From assembly GCF_003945545.1 (NCBI RefSeq), contig NZ_CP029617.1, positions 434,001 to 498,000 on the forward strand: 64,000 nucleotides of DNA, given 5' to 3'. The notes beneath the pieces were generated by a model. The model worked only from the letters and a program-made list of their open reading frames with translations, made no database searches and was not told the origin of the DNA. Of this stretch, positions 43,308 through 51,576 are shown piece by piece; positions within the stretch are counted from its first letter, which is position 1; each line of letters starts with the position of its first letter. The translations under genes were made by a program, and so were the position numbers. The DNA comes from Streptomyces sp. WAC 01529 (GTDB lineage: Bacteria; Actinomycetota; Actinomycetes; Streptomycetales; Streptomycetaceae).

Positions 43308-44554
43308 GGCGTCATCCGTTTCTTGGCGACGATGGGGAGGTGGGTCATCCCGGCGATGAAGTACGACCGCAGATGCCGCGGCTCGCCGTCGAGGGCGATC
43401 GATCCGCACCGCTGGAGCAGTTCCTCGAAGAAGACGCGCAGCGTCAGGCGGGCGAGCGGTGCCCCGACGCAGAAGTGCGGCCCGAAGCCGAACGCGACCT
43501 GACGCTTGGCGTTGTCCCGTGTGATGTCGAACTGGTGCGGATCGGCGAACTGGGACTCGTCCCGGTTGGCCGATCCGATCCAGGCGACGACCGCGCCACG
43601 GGCCGGAATCATGCCCCCGCCCAGTCGGATGTCGCTCACCGCGTACCGCATGAAGTTGCAGGCGGCCGACGTCCAGCGCAGCCCTTCCTCGACCAGGTTC
43701 GGGACCAGCGACGGGTCGGCCTGCGCCTTCGCGTACTGCTCCGGGCGTTCGATGAGGGCGTGCACCGTGCCGGAGACGGTGTGCGGCGTCGTCACGTTGG
43801 CGCCGAGGAGGATGCTGTAGCCGTCGAGGGCGATCTCCTCGTCGGTCAGCGGCGCCTCTCCCGCGCGGACGTTCATGAGGTGGTCGAGGAGGCTGCCGTC
43901 CGCGTCCCCGGTCGCCCGGCGCAGTTTGACCCACTCGGTGACGTAGGTGACCAGCTCGTGGTGGGCGATGGCCAGCGTGGCGGCTTCGCTGCCGTGCTGG
44001 AAGTGCGGGTCGGAGGGGGCCGTCACCATCGCGGTCAGCTGCACGAGTTCGGCCCAGTCCCGCTCGGGGATCCCGAGGAGTGGGCCGGTGACCATGGCCG
44101 GCAGGAGCAGCGCCTGCTCGGCGAGGTCGAAGGTGCCGCCTTCGAGGGCCGGTTGGAGGAAACGCGCGATCGTCTGCCGGATGCGGTCCTCCCAGGAGGC
44201 GACCGCCCGCGCGGTGAGCCTGGCGCCGATCGCCCTGCGGACCTGGGTGTGCCGCGGCGGGTCGGTGGAGGTCATCAGCTTGCCCGCCGCGACGTCGTCC
44301 ACGCCGAGGTGGGTCACCACCGTGCCGCGCTCCGAGGTGAACTCACGGTGGTCGCCGAGCACCCGGCAGACGTCGTCATAGCGGGTCACCGACCAGAACT
44401 CCCGGCCGTCGGGCAGGACTTGGTGGTGCAGGGGTGCCTTCGCGCGCATCGCGTCCCAGACCGGGTGCGGATCGCCGGAGGCGTAGAGGTCCAGGTCGAA
44501 GAGGTCGACGCGATCGAGGTCGATCTCGCGTGCGGGACCCGGCGTCAACCTCAC
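43304..44554 (-). CDS. Cytochrome P450, probably acting on the PCP-bound substrate
   Basis: This is a 416-residue soluble bacterial P450. The heme loop FGFGPHFCVG has Cys at about 362, and the ExxR motif is EGLR at 290-293. The I-helix has GANVTTP at 251-257, where Val replaces the acidic residue of the usual AG-x-D/E-T-T. This suggests altered proton delivery or a carrier-protein-dependent P450. The start is GTG 44554, overlapping the PCP stop by GTGA. Immediate coupling to a free-standing PCP is the arrangement seen for P450s that beta-hydroxylate aminoacyl-PCP (NikQ, NovI, OxyD). In an azinothricin-type product this could make 3-hydroxyleucine. Hydroxylation of the polyketide alpha-carbon is an alternative. 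Confidence 0.88.
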   Translation of the reverse strand: MRLTPGPAREIDLDRVDLFDLDLYASGDPHPVWDAMRAKAPLHHQVLPDGREFWSVTRYDDVCRVLGDHREFTSERGTVVTHLGVDDVAAGKLMTSTDPPRHTQVRRAIGARLTARAVASWEDRIRQTIARFLQPALEGGTFDLAEQALLLPAMVTGPLLGIPERDWAELVQLTAMVTAPSDPHFQHGSEAATLAIAHHELVTYVTEWVKLRRATGDADGSLLDHLMNVRAGEAPLTDEEIALDGYSILLGANVTTPHTVSGTVHALIERPEQYAKAQADPSLVPNLVEEGLRWTSAACNFMRYAVSDIRLGGGMIPARGAVVAWIGSANRDESQFADPHQFDITRDNAKRQVAFGFGPHFCVGAPLARLTLRVFFEELLQRCGSIALDGEPRHLRSYFIAGMTHLPIVAKKRMTP

Positions 44555-44820
44555 GTCCGTGTCCTCCCCTGTTCGATGAGCGCGGCGACCTTGGCCGGTG
44601 TCTGCGCCAGGTAGAAGTCGCGCACGGACAGCTCGACGCCGTAGTCCTCGGTCACCCGGTCGACGATCTTGATGCCGATCAGTGAATTGCCGCCGAGGAC
44701 GAAGAAGTCGTCGTCCGCCCCGACTTCGCGCGTCCCGAGGTATTCCCCCCACAGCGCCGAGATCTCCCGCACGAGCGATTCAGGCGCACTTGAAGGCGCG
44801 GCTTGCGCTTCTGACTCCAT
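44551..44820 (-). CDS. Free-standing peptidyl carrier protein
   Basis: This 89-residue protein consists of one carrier domain. The phosphopantetheine site is FFVLGGNSLIGIKI, with Ser at about 46; LGGNSL is PCP-like rather than ACP-like. I chose ATG 44820, which has AAGG about ten bases upstream. An in-frame ATG at 44862 would add 14 residues but would run through the palindrome at 44842-44859. It is the first gene of the PCP-P450-Cys-thioesterase unit. No discrete adenylation enzyme is adjacent, so the loading enzyme must lie elsewhere, probably beyond the right edge. Confidence 0.88.
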   Translation of the reverse strand: MESEAQAAPSSAPESLVREISALWGEYLGTREVGADDDFFVLGGNSLIGIKIVDRVTEDYGVELSVRDFYLAQTPAKVAALIEQGRTRT

Positions 44821-44841
44821 TGCCAGCCTTTTCCTTTCCAC

Positions 44842-44859
44842 TGTCCCGCTGGCGAGACA
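44842..44859. promoter_or_regulatory. Cluster palindrome, copy 3 (upstream of PCP gene)
   Basis: TGTCCCGCTGGCGAGACA matches the perfect copy 2 at 16 of 18 positions and keeps outer TGTC/GACA symmetry. It starts 22 bases before the PCP start codon, nearer than copies 1 and 2, so bound protein would sit on the leader or core promoter. It faces the divergent DDAH-like gene 190 bases away. Confidence 0.6.
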
Positions 44860-45009
44860 CACCCGTTGACCGGAGGTGTTCGCCGACAGTGCACCGAGGG
44901 GGGCATCGCCACGCCAACGTAAAGGGCCCGGGAAACGCGACGCAAGGGGTGACGGAGGAGCCGCATTGACTTTGCCGTCGCCGCATTATTCGTTTCTCGG
45001 CCGGGCACC

Positions 45010-45027
45010 GTTCAAGAATTCTCGAAC
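45010..45027. promoter_or_regulatory. Near-perfect palindrome upstream of the DDAH-like gene
   Basis: GTTCAAGAATTCTCGAAC is an 18-bp palindrome with one mismatched pair, centred on GAATTC. It ends 24 bases before ATG 45052 of the DDAH-like gene. It is unrelated in sequence to the four cluster palindromes. A weak TTGACT element lies upstream at 44966-44971. It may be an operator; the binding protein is unknown. Confidence 0.4.
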
Positions 45028-45051
45028 TCACAGCTACGGAAGGAACCAAAG

Positions 45052-45870
45052 ATGTCGCACGAACAGCGAAAGGCCTCACCCAGGCAATATCTGATGTGCC
45101 GCCCCACGTACTTCGACGTCACGTACTCGATCAACCCGTGGATGGACCCGGACCGCCCGACCTCGATACAGACCGGTCTGTCCCAGTGGAAGTGGCTGTT
45201 CGACACCTTCGCCGGTCTGGGCCACGACGTACGGCTGATCGAGCCCGTACCGGGGCTGCCCGACATGGTCTTCGCCGCGAACGGCGCCCTCGTCGTGGAC
45301 CGCAAGGTGCTCGTCGCGCGGTTCAGGCATCCCCAGCGCAGGGACGAGTCCGCAGCGTACCTGGAGTGGTTCGGCCGTGGCGGGTGGTCAGAGGTCCGGC
45401 AGGCGGAGTACGTCAACGAAGGCGAGGGCGACTTCCTCTGCACGGGCGGGGAGATCCTGGCCGGCACCGGCTTCCGCTCCGAAGCCCGCGCCCACGACGA
45501 GGTGCGCGAGTTCTTCGGGCGCCCGGTGATCGGCCTGACCCTGGTCGATCCGCGCTTCTACCACCTGGACACGGCGCTGGCGGTGCTCGGAGAGGGGGAG
45601 ATCATGTACTACCCGGGGGCGTTCGACGCGGAGAGCCGGGCCGTGCTGGCCGAGCGGTTCCCGGACGCCGTCCTCGCCGAGGAGGCGGACGCCGCCGTGT
45701 TCGGCCTCAACGCGCTGTCGGACGGCCGCAATGTCGTCCTGCCCCGGGCGGCCACCGGTCTCGCGGCGCGGTTGCGCGAGCGCGGCTATCACCCCGTCGG
45801 CGCCGACCTGACCGAGCTGCTGAAGGCCGGCGGCAGCGTCAAGTGCTGCACGCTGGAACTACGGGAGTGA
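45052..45870 (+). CDS. DDAH/amidinotransferase-fold enzyme (arginine-modifying type)
   Basis: This 272-residue protein is of the guanidino-group modifying superfamily (dimethylarginine dimethylaminohydrolase, amidinotransferase, arginine deiminase). The motifs visible are LMCRPTYFDVTYSINPWMDP at the N-terminus, LPDMVFAANGAL, NEGEGDFL, the catalytic His in FYHLDTAL, and the nucleophilic Cys near the C-terminus in GGSVKCCTLEL (Cys 265 or 266). These enzymes attack a guanidino carbon through a Cys. ATG 45052 follows GGAAGGA. It is divergent from the PCP operon and 77 bases upstream of the BTAD regulator gene. Its role here is unclear. It could generate ornithine or citrulline precursors for the N-hydroxylase, or be a chromosomal neighbour retained by chance. 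Confidence 0.75.
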   Translation: MSHEQRKASPRQYLMCRPTYFDVTYSINPWMDPDRPTSIQTGLSQWKWLFDTFAGLGHDVRLIEPVPGLPDMVFAANGALVVDRKVLVARFRHPQRRDESAAYLEWFGRGGWSEVRQAEYVNEGEGDFLCTGGEILAGTGFRSEARAHDEVREFFGRPVIGLTLVDPRFYHLDTALAVLGEGEIMYYPGAFDAESRAVLAERFPDAVLAEEADAAVFGLNALSDGRNVVLPRAATGLAARLRERGYHPVGADLTELLKAGGSVKCCTLELRE

Positions 45871-45893
45871 GGCGTCGAGGGGAGGCCCCGGGT

Positions 45894-45911
45894 TGTCCTG
45901 TCGGCGGGACA
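45894..45911. promoter_or_regulatory. Cluster palindrome, copy 4 (upstream of BTAD regulator)
   Basis: TGTCCTGTCGGCGGGACA matches copy 2 at 16 of 18 positions. It sits inside a longer inverted repeat whose 8-base arms extend from 45891 to 45914. It lies 37 bases upstream of the regulator's GTG start and 24 bases after the DDAH-like stop. It could also serve as a hairpin at the end of that gene. The match to three other promoter-proximal sites favours an operator. Confidence 0.6.
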
Positions 45912-45947
45912 ACCGCGAGGGCCAAATGCCCATGACAGAATCAGAGA

Positions 45948-48900
45948 GTGCAGATCGGGGTGCTGGGTCCGTTTGAAGTGCGTACCGACGAGGGTGACTT
46001 GGTCGATGTGCCGGGCGCGCGACTGCGCGGGCTGCTGATCGCCCTCGCCCTCAGGACGGGTCACGCGCTCCCGAAGGCGTCACTCGTCGACTGGATCTGG
46101 GGCGAACACCCGCCTTCGGATGCGACGAACGCCCTTCAGCGCTTGGTTTCCCGGCTGCGCAAGGTTCTGCCGGACGGGGTGATCGAGGGCAGGACGGACG
46201 GCTACCGGCTGACGCTGGAGCCCGACGCCGTCGACGCCGTGCGGTTCGAGCGGCTCGTCGCCGCGGGCCGGGCCCGCGCCGAGAACAGTCCCCGGCGGGT
46301 GCGGCTGCTCGGCGAAGCCCTCGGTCTGTGGCGCGGCGCGGCCCTGCAGGACGTCGGACTGCAGGACAGCGCCGCCTTCGACGCCGCCGTCAGCCGGCTG
46401 ACGGCCTTGCGCCTCACCGCCACGGAGGAGCGCGTCGAGGCGGAGATCGCCCTGGGGCGCGGGCCGGAGATGGTCGACGAGCTGACCGACCTGGTCGCCG
46501 CGCACCCGGTGCGGGAGCGGTTCGTCGCCGCGCTGATGCGCGCCCTCGTCTCGGCCGGCCGGGACAGCGAGGCGCTGCTGGTGTACCAGCGCGCGCGGGA
46601 GGCCCTGGCCGACGCGCTGGGCGCCGACCCCTCCGCCGAGCTGGCGGCGCTGCACGTGGCGCTGTTACGGGGTGAGCTGGCGCGGGACCTGCGGCAGGGA
46701 GAGACCCACCGCAGGACCAATCTCCGCGCCGAGCTGACCACCTTCGTCGGCAGGGGCGCCGATGTCTCCGCCGTGCGCGGGCTCGTCGCCGAGCACCGGC
46801 TCACCACCGTGATCGGACCGGCCGGCTCGGGCAAGACCCGGCTCGCCGCGGAGACCGCGCGCACGCTGCTCGGCGAAGTGCCGGACGGCGTCTGGCAGGT
46901 GGAGCTGGCCGCCGTCCGCGTGAACGGCGGCGTGGCCGACGTGGCGCAGTCCACGCTCGCCGGTCTTGGCCTGCGGGACTCGCTGCTCGGCGGAGCGCCG
47001 AACGCGGAGCTGATGGACAGGCTCGTCGCCGCGATGCGTGAGCGGGAGGCGCTGCTGATCCTGGACAACTGCGAGCACGTCATCGAGTCGGCGGCGGTCT
47101 TCGCCCACCGGGTGCTCGGCGAGTGCCGGCGGCTGCGGATACTCGCGACGAGCCGGGAACCGCTCGGCATCACCGGCGAGGCGCTGTGGCTGGTCGAGCC
47201 GCTGGCCCTGCCGGGGGGTGACGCGAGCCCGGACGAGATCGAGGCCTCGCCCGCCGTCCGGCTGCTGCGGGACCGGGCCGGTGCGGTGCGCCGGGATCTC
47301 GGCGCCGACGCCCGTACCCTGGCGACCACGGCGCGGATCTGCCGGGCGCTGGACGGGATACCGCTGGCGATCGAACTGGCCGCGGCCCGCTTGCGCACCA
47401 TGTCCGTCGACCAGCTCGGCCACCGGCTCGACGACCGGTTCCGCCTGCTGACCAGCGGCAGCCGCACCGCGCTGCCGCGCCACAAGACGCTGCGCGCGGC
47501 GGTGGACTGGAGCTGGGAGCTGCTCACCAACGCCGAGCGGACGGTGCTGCGCAGGCTGGCGGTCTTCTCCGGCGGAGCGAGCCTGGAGGCGGCCGAACGG
47601 GTCTGCGCGGGCGACGCGGTCGAGCCCGAGCAGGTGCTCGAACTGCTCACCGCGCTGACCGAGAAGTCGCTGCTGCTCGCCGAGGGCCACGGCGCACCGC
47701 GTTACCGCATGATCGGCACGATCAAGGAGTACGCGCGGCACCGGCTCGCGGAGGCCGGGGAGGCGCACCGCGCGCGCCACGCGCACCTGACCTACTTCAC
47801 CGAGCTCGCCGAGACCGCGGAGCCGCATCTGCGCCGGGCCGCGCAACTGGACTGGCTGGCCACGCTCGACACCGAGCACGACAACATCGGCGCGGCGATG
47901 CGGGGTGCGCTCGCGGCGGGTGAGGCGCAGGCGGCGATGCGGCTCGCGGCGGTCGCGGGCTGGTACTGGTGGCTCGGCGGCCACAAGACCGAGGGCATGG
48001 AGCTGCTGACCACGGCCATCAGGATGCCCGGCGAGGTGACCGACGAGGTCCGCGCCATGGTGTACGCCCTCCTCGCGATGTTCATGAGTTCCGGGCGGGG
48101 CGGCGACGAACACCAGGCCGCGGAGTGGATCCACAAGGCGCACCGGTTCGGCGGGCGCAGTCGGCGCCGCCACCCGGTGCTGGAGTTCATCGGTCCGCTG
48201 GAGCGCATGCTCCAGGCGCCCGACGCCTTCCTGCCCGCGTTCGAACCGCTGTTGGACGACGAGGACCCCTGGGTGCGCGCGATGGCCCGGCTGCACCAGG
48301 GCAAGATGCGGATCATGCTCGGCCGGGACGGGTGGGAGGCGGACACGTATCTGAAGGAGGCGTTCGCCGAGTTCTCGGCACTCGGCGAACGGTTCGGGCT
48401 CTCGTTCGCCCTGACCGAGCTGGCGGACCGGATCGCCGTGCGCGGTGAGTTCGCCGCCGCGTGTCAGCATTACGAGCAGGCGATCGCGGTCGTCACCGAG
48501 GTCGGCGCCCGGGAGGACGTCGTCCGGATGCGGTCGCGGCAGGCGCAGTTGTACTGGCTGCTGGGCGACGAGGACGCCGGGGCGAGGGCCATCGCCGAGG
48601 CGCGGCGGAGCGCGGAGCGGGTGACCTGGCCGGACGCGCTGGCCGAGCTGGCCCTGTCGGAGGCGGAGCTCGCCCGGTGGGCCGGCGACACCGGGGAGGC
48701 GCACCGGCAGCTGGGCATCGCGGCGGCCATGCTGGGCGAGGAGGCGGAGCGGGCGAACATCCGCGCGGTCACCCATGACCTGCTCGGTTATCTCGCCGAG
48801 GACCTCGGTGAGGCCCGGGCGCACCGTGCGGCGGCCTGCGCGGCGGCGTCCGAGGGGGGACACGCGCCGCTGATCGCCCAGGTGCTCGTCGGGGTGGCGG

Positions 48901-49115
48901 ACCTTGCGCTGCGCCGTGACGAGCACGAGCAGGCCGCGCGGCTGCTGGCGGCGAGCGTGGGCGTACGCGGGCTGCGGGACCGCTCGCTGCCGGACGAGGC
49001 GCGGATCGAGCGGGCAGCGCGGCGCCGCCTCGGCGACGCGGGGTTCGCCGAGGCGGCTCGGGAGGGGGAATTGGCCAGTTGGTCTCAGCTGGTCGAGGTC
49101 ACGCTCGCTTCTTGA
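45948..49115 (+). CDS. Large AfsR/SARP-like regulator (BTAD, NB-ARC, TPR)
   Basis: This 1,055-residue regulator has a winged-helix DNA-binding domain (residues 1-95, RGLLIALALR, NALQRLVSRLRKVL), a bacterial transcriptional activation domain (about 96-245), and an NTPase domain with Walker A GPAGSGKTR at 290-298 and LLILDNCEHVI. A long helical, TPR-like C-terminal half follows. Such proteins activate secondary-metabolite promoters, the NTPase and TPR parts acting as switch and sensor. The start is taken as GTG 45948; the ribosome site is weak. Codon 240 (46665-46667) is TTA, so translation should depend on bldA. A cluster palindrome lies 37 bases upstream, so it is probably a target in a regulatory cascade. 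Its 3' end overlaps the convergent ABC permease gene by 17 bases. Confidence 0.88.
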   Translation: MQIGVLGPFEVRTDEGDLVDVPGARLRGLLIALALRTGHALPKASLVDWIWGEHPPSDATNALQRLVSRLRKVLPDGVIEGRTDGYRLTLEPDAVDAVRFERLVAAGRARAENSPRRVRLLGEALGLWRGAALQDVGLQDSAAFDAAVSRLTALRLTATEERVEAEIALGRGPEMVDELTDLVAAHPVRERFVAALMRALVSAGRDSEALLVYQRAREALADALGADPSAELAALHVALLRGELARDLRQGETHRRTNLRAELTTFVGRGADVSAVRGLVAEHRLTTVIGPAGSGKTRLAAETARTLLGEVPDGVWQVELAAVRVNGGVADVAQSTLAGLGLRDSLLGGAPNAELMDRLVAAMREREALLILDNCEHVIESAAVFAHRVLGECRRLRILATSREPLGITGEALWLVEPLALPGGDASPDEIEASPAVRLLRDRAGAVRRDLGADARTLATTARICRALDGIPLAIELAAARLRTMSVDQLGHRLDDRFRLLTSGSRTALPRHKTLRAAVDWSWELLTNAERTVLRRLAVFSGGASLEAAERVCAGDAVEPEQVLELLTALTEKSLLLAEGHGAPRYRMIGTIKEYARHRLAEAGEAHRARHAHLTYFTELAETAEPHLRRAAQLDWLATLDTEHDNIGAAMRGALAAGEAQAAMRLAAVAGWYWWLGGHKTEGMELLTTAIRMPGEVTDEVRAMVYALLAMFMSSGRGGDEHQAAEWIHKAHRFGGRSRRRHPVLEFIGPLERMLQAPDAFLPAFEPLLDDEDPWVRAMARLHQGKMRIMLGRDGWEADTYLKEAFAEFSALGERFGLSFALTELADRIAVRGEFAAACQHYEQAIAVVTEVGAREDVVRMRSRQAQLYWLLGDEDAGARAIAEARRSAERVTWPDALAELALSEAELARWAGDTGEAHRQLGIAAAMLGEEAERANIRAVTHDLLGYLAEDLGEARAHRAAACAAASEGGHAPLIAQVLVGVADLALRRDEHEQAARLLAASVGVRGLRDRSLPDEARIERAARRRLGDAGFAEAAREGELASWSQLVEVTLAS

Positions 49116-49863
49116 AGGTGGTGAGCGCCCAGACGTAGCCGAGGAGAGAGAGCCCGACGCACCAGGCGACGGCCGCGATCGCGTCGCCGCTGGAGGGGCC
49201 GGTCTCCACGAGCAACCCGCGCAGCGTCTCGATGATCGGGGTGAAGGGCTGGTACTCCGCGAACTGCCGCACGCCTGCCCCCATCGTCTCCGCGGGCACG
49301 AACGCGCTGCTCAAGAACGGCAGCAGGATCAGCGGGACGGCGGCGAGGCCGGCCGTCTCGGCGGTCTTCGCGGCAAGGCCCACGGCGACGGTCAACCAGC
49401 TCGTCGCGAAGGTGAGCAGTACGACGAGACCGAACACCGCGAGCCAGTCCATGGCGCTCGCGGTCGGGTTGAAGCCCATCGCGAAGGCCACCGCGACGAT
49501 GGCCGCGTCGGCCACCAGACAGCGCACCGTGGTGATGACGACGTGGCCGGTGAGCACGGCGCCGCGGGAGACGTCCATGGCCTTGAAGCGGTTGATGATG
49601 CCCTTGGTCATGTCGTCGTTCACGGCGGTGGCGGTGGCGCCGAGACCGTAGCTGATGCCCATGACGAGCATTCCCGGTGTCGCGTAGTCGACGTAGTCGT
49701 CGCCGACGCTGAAGGCGCCACCGAAGACCTTGACGAACATGAGCATGACGAGGATCGGGATGAGGAGCGCGTTGAACACCGTGATCGGGTTGCGCAGGGA
49801 GTGCTTCAGGTTGCGGCGCAACATGATCGATGAATCGGTCAACGCCTCGGAAAGGGAGCTCAC
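49099..49863 (-). CDS. ABC-2 type transporter permease (DrrB-like)
   Basis: This 254-residue membrane protein has about six hydrophobic segments, including VFNALLIPILVMLMFVKVFG, VADAAIVAVAFAMGF, LAVFGLVVLLTFATSWLTVA, LAAVPLILLPFLSSAFV and WCVGLSLLGYVWALTTF. The family motif FVPAETM precedes a re-entrant region. It matches the DrrB-type permeases that pair with DrrA ATPases for antibiotic export and self-resistance. GTG 49863 overlaps the ATPase stop by GTGA, with GGAGG seven bases upstream. It probably forms the export channel with the ATPase encoded just upstream and moves the cluster product. Confidence 0.88.
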   Translation of the reverse strand: MSSLSEALTDSSIMLRRNLKHSLRNPITVFNALLIPILVMLMFVKVFGGAFSVGDDYVDYATPGMLVMGISYGLGATATAVNDDMTKGIINRFKAMDVSRGAVLTGHVVITTVRCLVADAAIVAVAFAMGFNPTASAMDWLAVFGLVVLLTFATSWLTVAVGLAAKTAETAGLAAVPLILLPFLSSAFVPAETMGAGVRQFAEYQPFTPIIETLRGLLVETGPSSGDAIAAVAWCVGLSLLGYVWALTTFKKRA

Positions 49864-50798
49864 TTCACCGCCTCCTTCGTGCTCGCCCGCCCGGTGAGGG
49901 CGAGGAAGACGTCGTCGAGGTCCGGTGTGTGCACGGAGAACTCCTGGGCGTTGATCATGTGCTCGTCGAGCCGGTCGAGCAGGGCCCGCAGCGACTTCGA
50001 GTCGCCCGTGCCGGGCACCCGCAGGGTCACCTCCTGGTCGTCCCGGGTGGCGCCGGGCAGGATCCGCGCCGCCGTGTCGAGGTCGTCGAGGTCGGCGAAC
50101 CTGAGCCGTACGTGGGTGCCGGGGACCTGGCGCTTGAGCTCCGCCGGGGTGCCCTCGGCGACCAGGTGGCCCTGGTCGAGCACCACGATCTGGTCGGACA
50201 GCTCGTCGGCCTCGTCGAGGTACTGGGTGGTGAGGAAGATGGTGGTGCCGTTGGCCACCAGATCGCGGACGATCCCCCACATCGTGCGCCTGCTGCGGGG
50301 GTCCAGGCCCGTGGTCGGCTCGTCCAGGAAGATGATCCGCGGCCGGCCGACCAGGGTCATCGCCAGGTCGAGCTTGCGGCGCATGCCGCCCGAATAGGTC
50401 GCCGTCATCTTGTCCGCGAACTCCACCAGGTCGAACTGGTCGAGCAGTTGCGCGACCGTCCGGTCACCGGAGGGGACGCGTTTCAGGTCCGCCATCAGCT
50501 GCAGGTTCTCCCGGCCCGTCAGCAGGGCGTCCACCGCGGCGAACTGCCCGGTCACACCGATGGCGGTGCGTACCTGCTTGGTCGCGGTCGCCACGTCGTG
50601 CCCGGCGACGTGCGCCGTCCCGGCGTCGGCCTTGAGCAGCGTCGCCAGGATGTTCACCGTCGTCGTCTTGCCCGCCCCGTTGGGGCCGAGCATGGAGAAC
50701 ACCGATCCCTCGGCGACCTCGAAGTCGATGCCGTCGAGCACGACCTTGTCGCCATATGCCTTGCGCAGTCCAGAGACTGCGATCGCCGAACTTCTCAT
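49860..50798 (-). CDS. ABC transporter ATPase (DrrA-like drug exporter)
   Basis: This 312-residue ATPase has Walker A GPNGAGKTTT (about 38-47), the Q-loop in TGQFAAVD, signature YSGGMRRKLDLA (about 134), Walker B IIFLDEPTTGLDPRSR and the H-loop equivalent TTQYLDEADELSD. The GQFAAVD segment and the C-terminal DLDDVFLALTG are typical of the daunorubicin-resistance (DrrA) type. It lies 25 bases downstream of the type II thioesterase gene and is coupled to the permease gene. It is probably part of the NRPS operon and serves in export and self-resistance. Confidence 0.92.
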   Translation of the reverse strand: MRSSAIAVSGLRKAYGDKVVLDGIDFEVAEGSVFSMLGPNGAGKTTTVNILATLLKADAGTAHVAGHDVATATKQVRTAIGVTGQFAAVDALLTGRENLQLMADLKRVPSGDRTVAQLLDQFDLVEFADKMTATYSGGMRRKLDLAMTLVGRPRIIFLDEPTTGLDPRSRRTMWGIVRDLVANGTTIFLTTQYLDEADELSDQIVVLDQGHLVAEGTPAELKRQVPGTHVRLRFADLDDLDTAARILPGATRDDQEVTLRVPGTGDSKSLRALLDRLDEHMINAQEFSVHTPDLDDVFLALTGRASTKEAVK

Positions 50799-50823
50799 GG
50801 GTCCACCGTCCTCGCCGCGACTG

Positions 50824-51576
50824 TCACCGATCTGTCACGTCCCTGACACGGCCACTGACATCCGGCGCCCCTCCGCTTCGTCCTTGACGCTCGATCACAT
50901 CCAGCACCTCACGGCCGAGGTCGACCAGGTACATGTGATCGCCCGGAAGTTCCGCATAACTGAAGGTGCTCGTGGTCGCGTCCCGCCACTGTCGCGCCTC
51001 GTCCGCGGTGACCAGCCCGTCGGAATCGCCCCGCAGCGAGCAGATCGGCACCGACACCGGTTCGTCGGTGCTCGGGAGGTAGTTCTCGTGCATCTCACAG
51101 TCGGCCTGCAGTACGGGCAGGATCAGCTCACGCATCTCCGGGTGGTCGAGAGCCGGGTGCCGGAAGCCCGCGAACTCCTCGACCCGGGCGAGGAACTCCT
51201 CGTCGGGAAGGCCAGCCGCGCGCCTCTCCCGTTGCGTCCACGGTCCCGGCGAGCCGCTGACGACCAGGCGCTCGACGTGCACGTCGCGCTTGCTCAGCAG
51301 GTGGGTCAGTTCGTAGGCGAGCACCGCGCCCAGGCTGTGCCCGAACAGCACCACCCGCGCCCCCTCGCCGAGCGTCGCCGCGATGCCCTCGACCTCGTTC
51401 TCGGCCGCCTCGACGACATTGCGGTACGGCGTCTCCAGCATCCGCCGCTCCCTGCCGGGCATTTCGACGGCGACCACGGGCCAGCGGTCGCCGGCCAATG
51501 CCCGCCACGGGTGGAAGAAGGAGGCACCCGCTCCCGCGAACGGAACGCACAGCAACGTGGTCCGGGGCCCGGTCAT
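50824..51576 (-). CDS. Type II thioesterase (editing)
   Basis: This 250-residue thioesterase has a conventional nucleophile elbow GHSLG (Ser at about 81), an oxyanion loop [21 protein letters not shown], an acid near RGDSDGLV and a His in LPGDHMYL. Its start codon overlaps the terminal NRPS stop by ATGA, so it is coupled to the assembly line. It is expected to clear stalled or wrongly primed carrier proteins. With the canonical enzyme at 3619-4389 it already covers the usual editing role, which makes the Cys-type homologue at 42570 stand out. Confidence 0.9.
   Translation of the reverse strand: MTGPRTTLLCVPFAGAGASFFHPWRALAGDRWPVVAVEMPGRERRMLETPYRNVVEAAENEVEGIAATLGEGARVVLFGHSLGAVLAYELTHLLSKRDVHVERLVVSGSPGPWTQRERRAAGLPDEEFLARVEEFAGFRHPALDHPEMRELILPVLQADCEMHENYLPSTDEPVSVPICSLRGDSDGLVTADEARQWRDATTSTFSYAELPGDHMYLVDLGREVLDVIERQGRSGGAPDVSGRVRDVTDR

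Noticed and set aside
45891..45914. Intrinsic terminator of the DDAH-like gene as the sole role of this inverted repeat
   Set aside because: It could fold, but there is no T-tract, and its core matches three other promoter-proximal palindromes, so an operator is the better reading.
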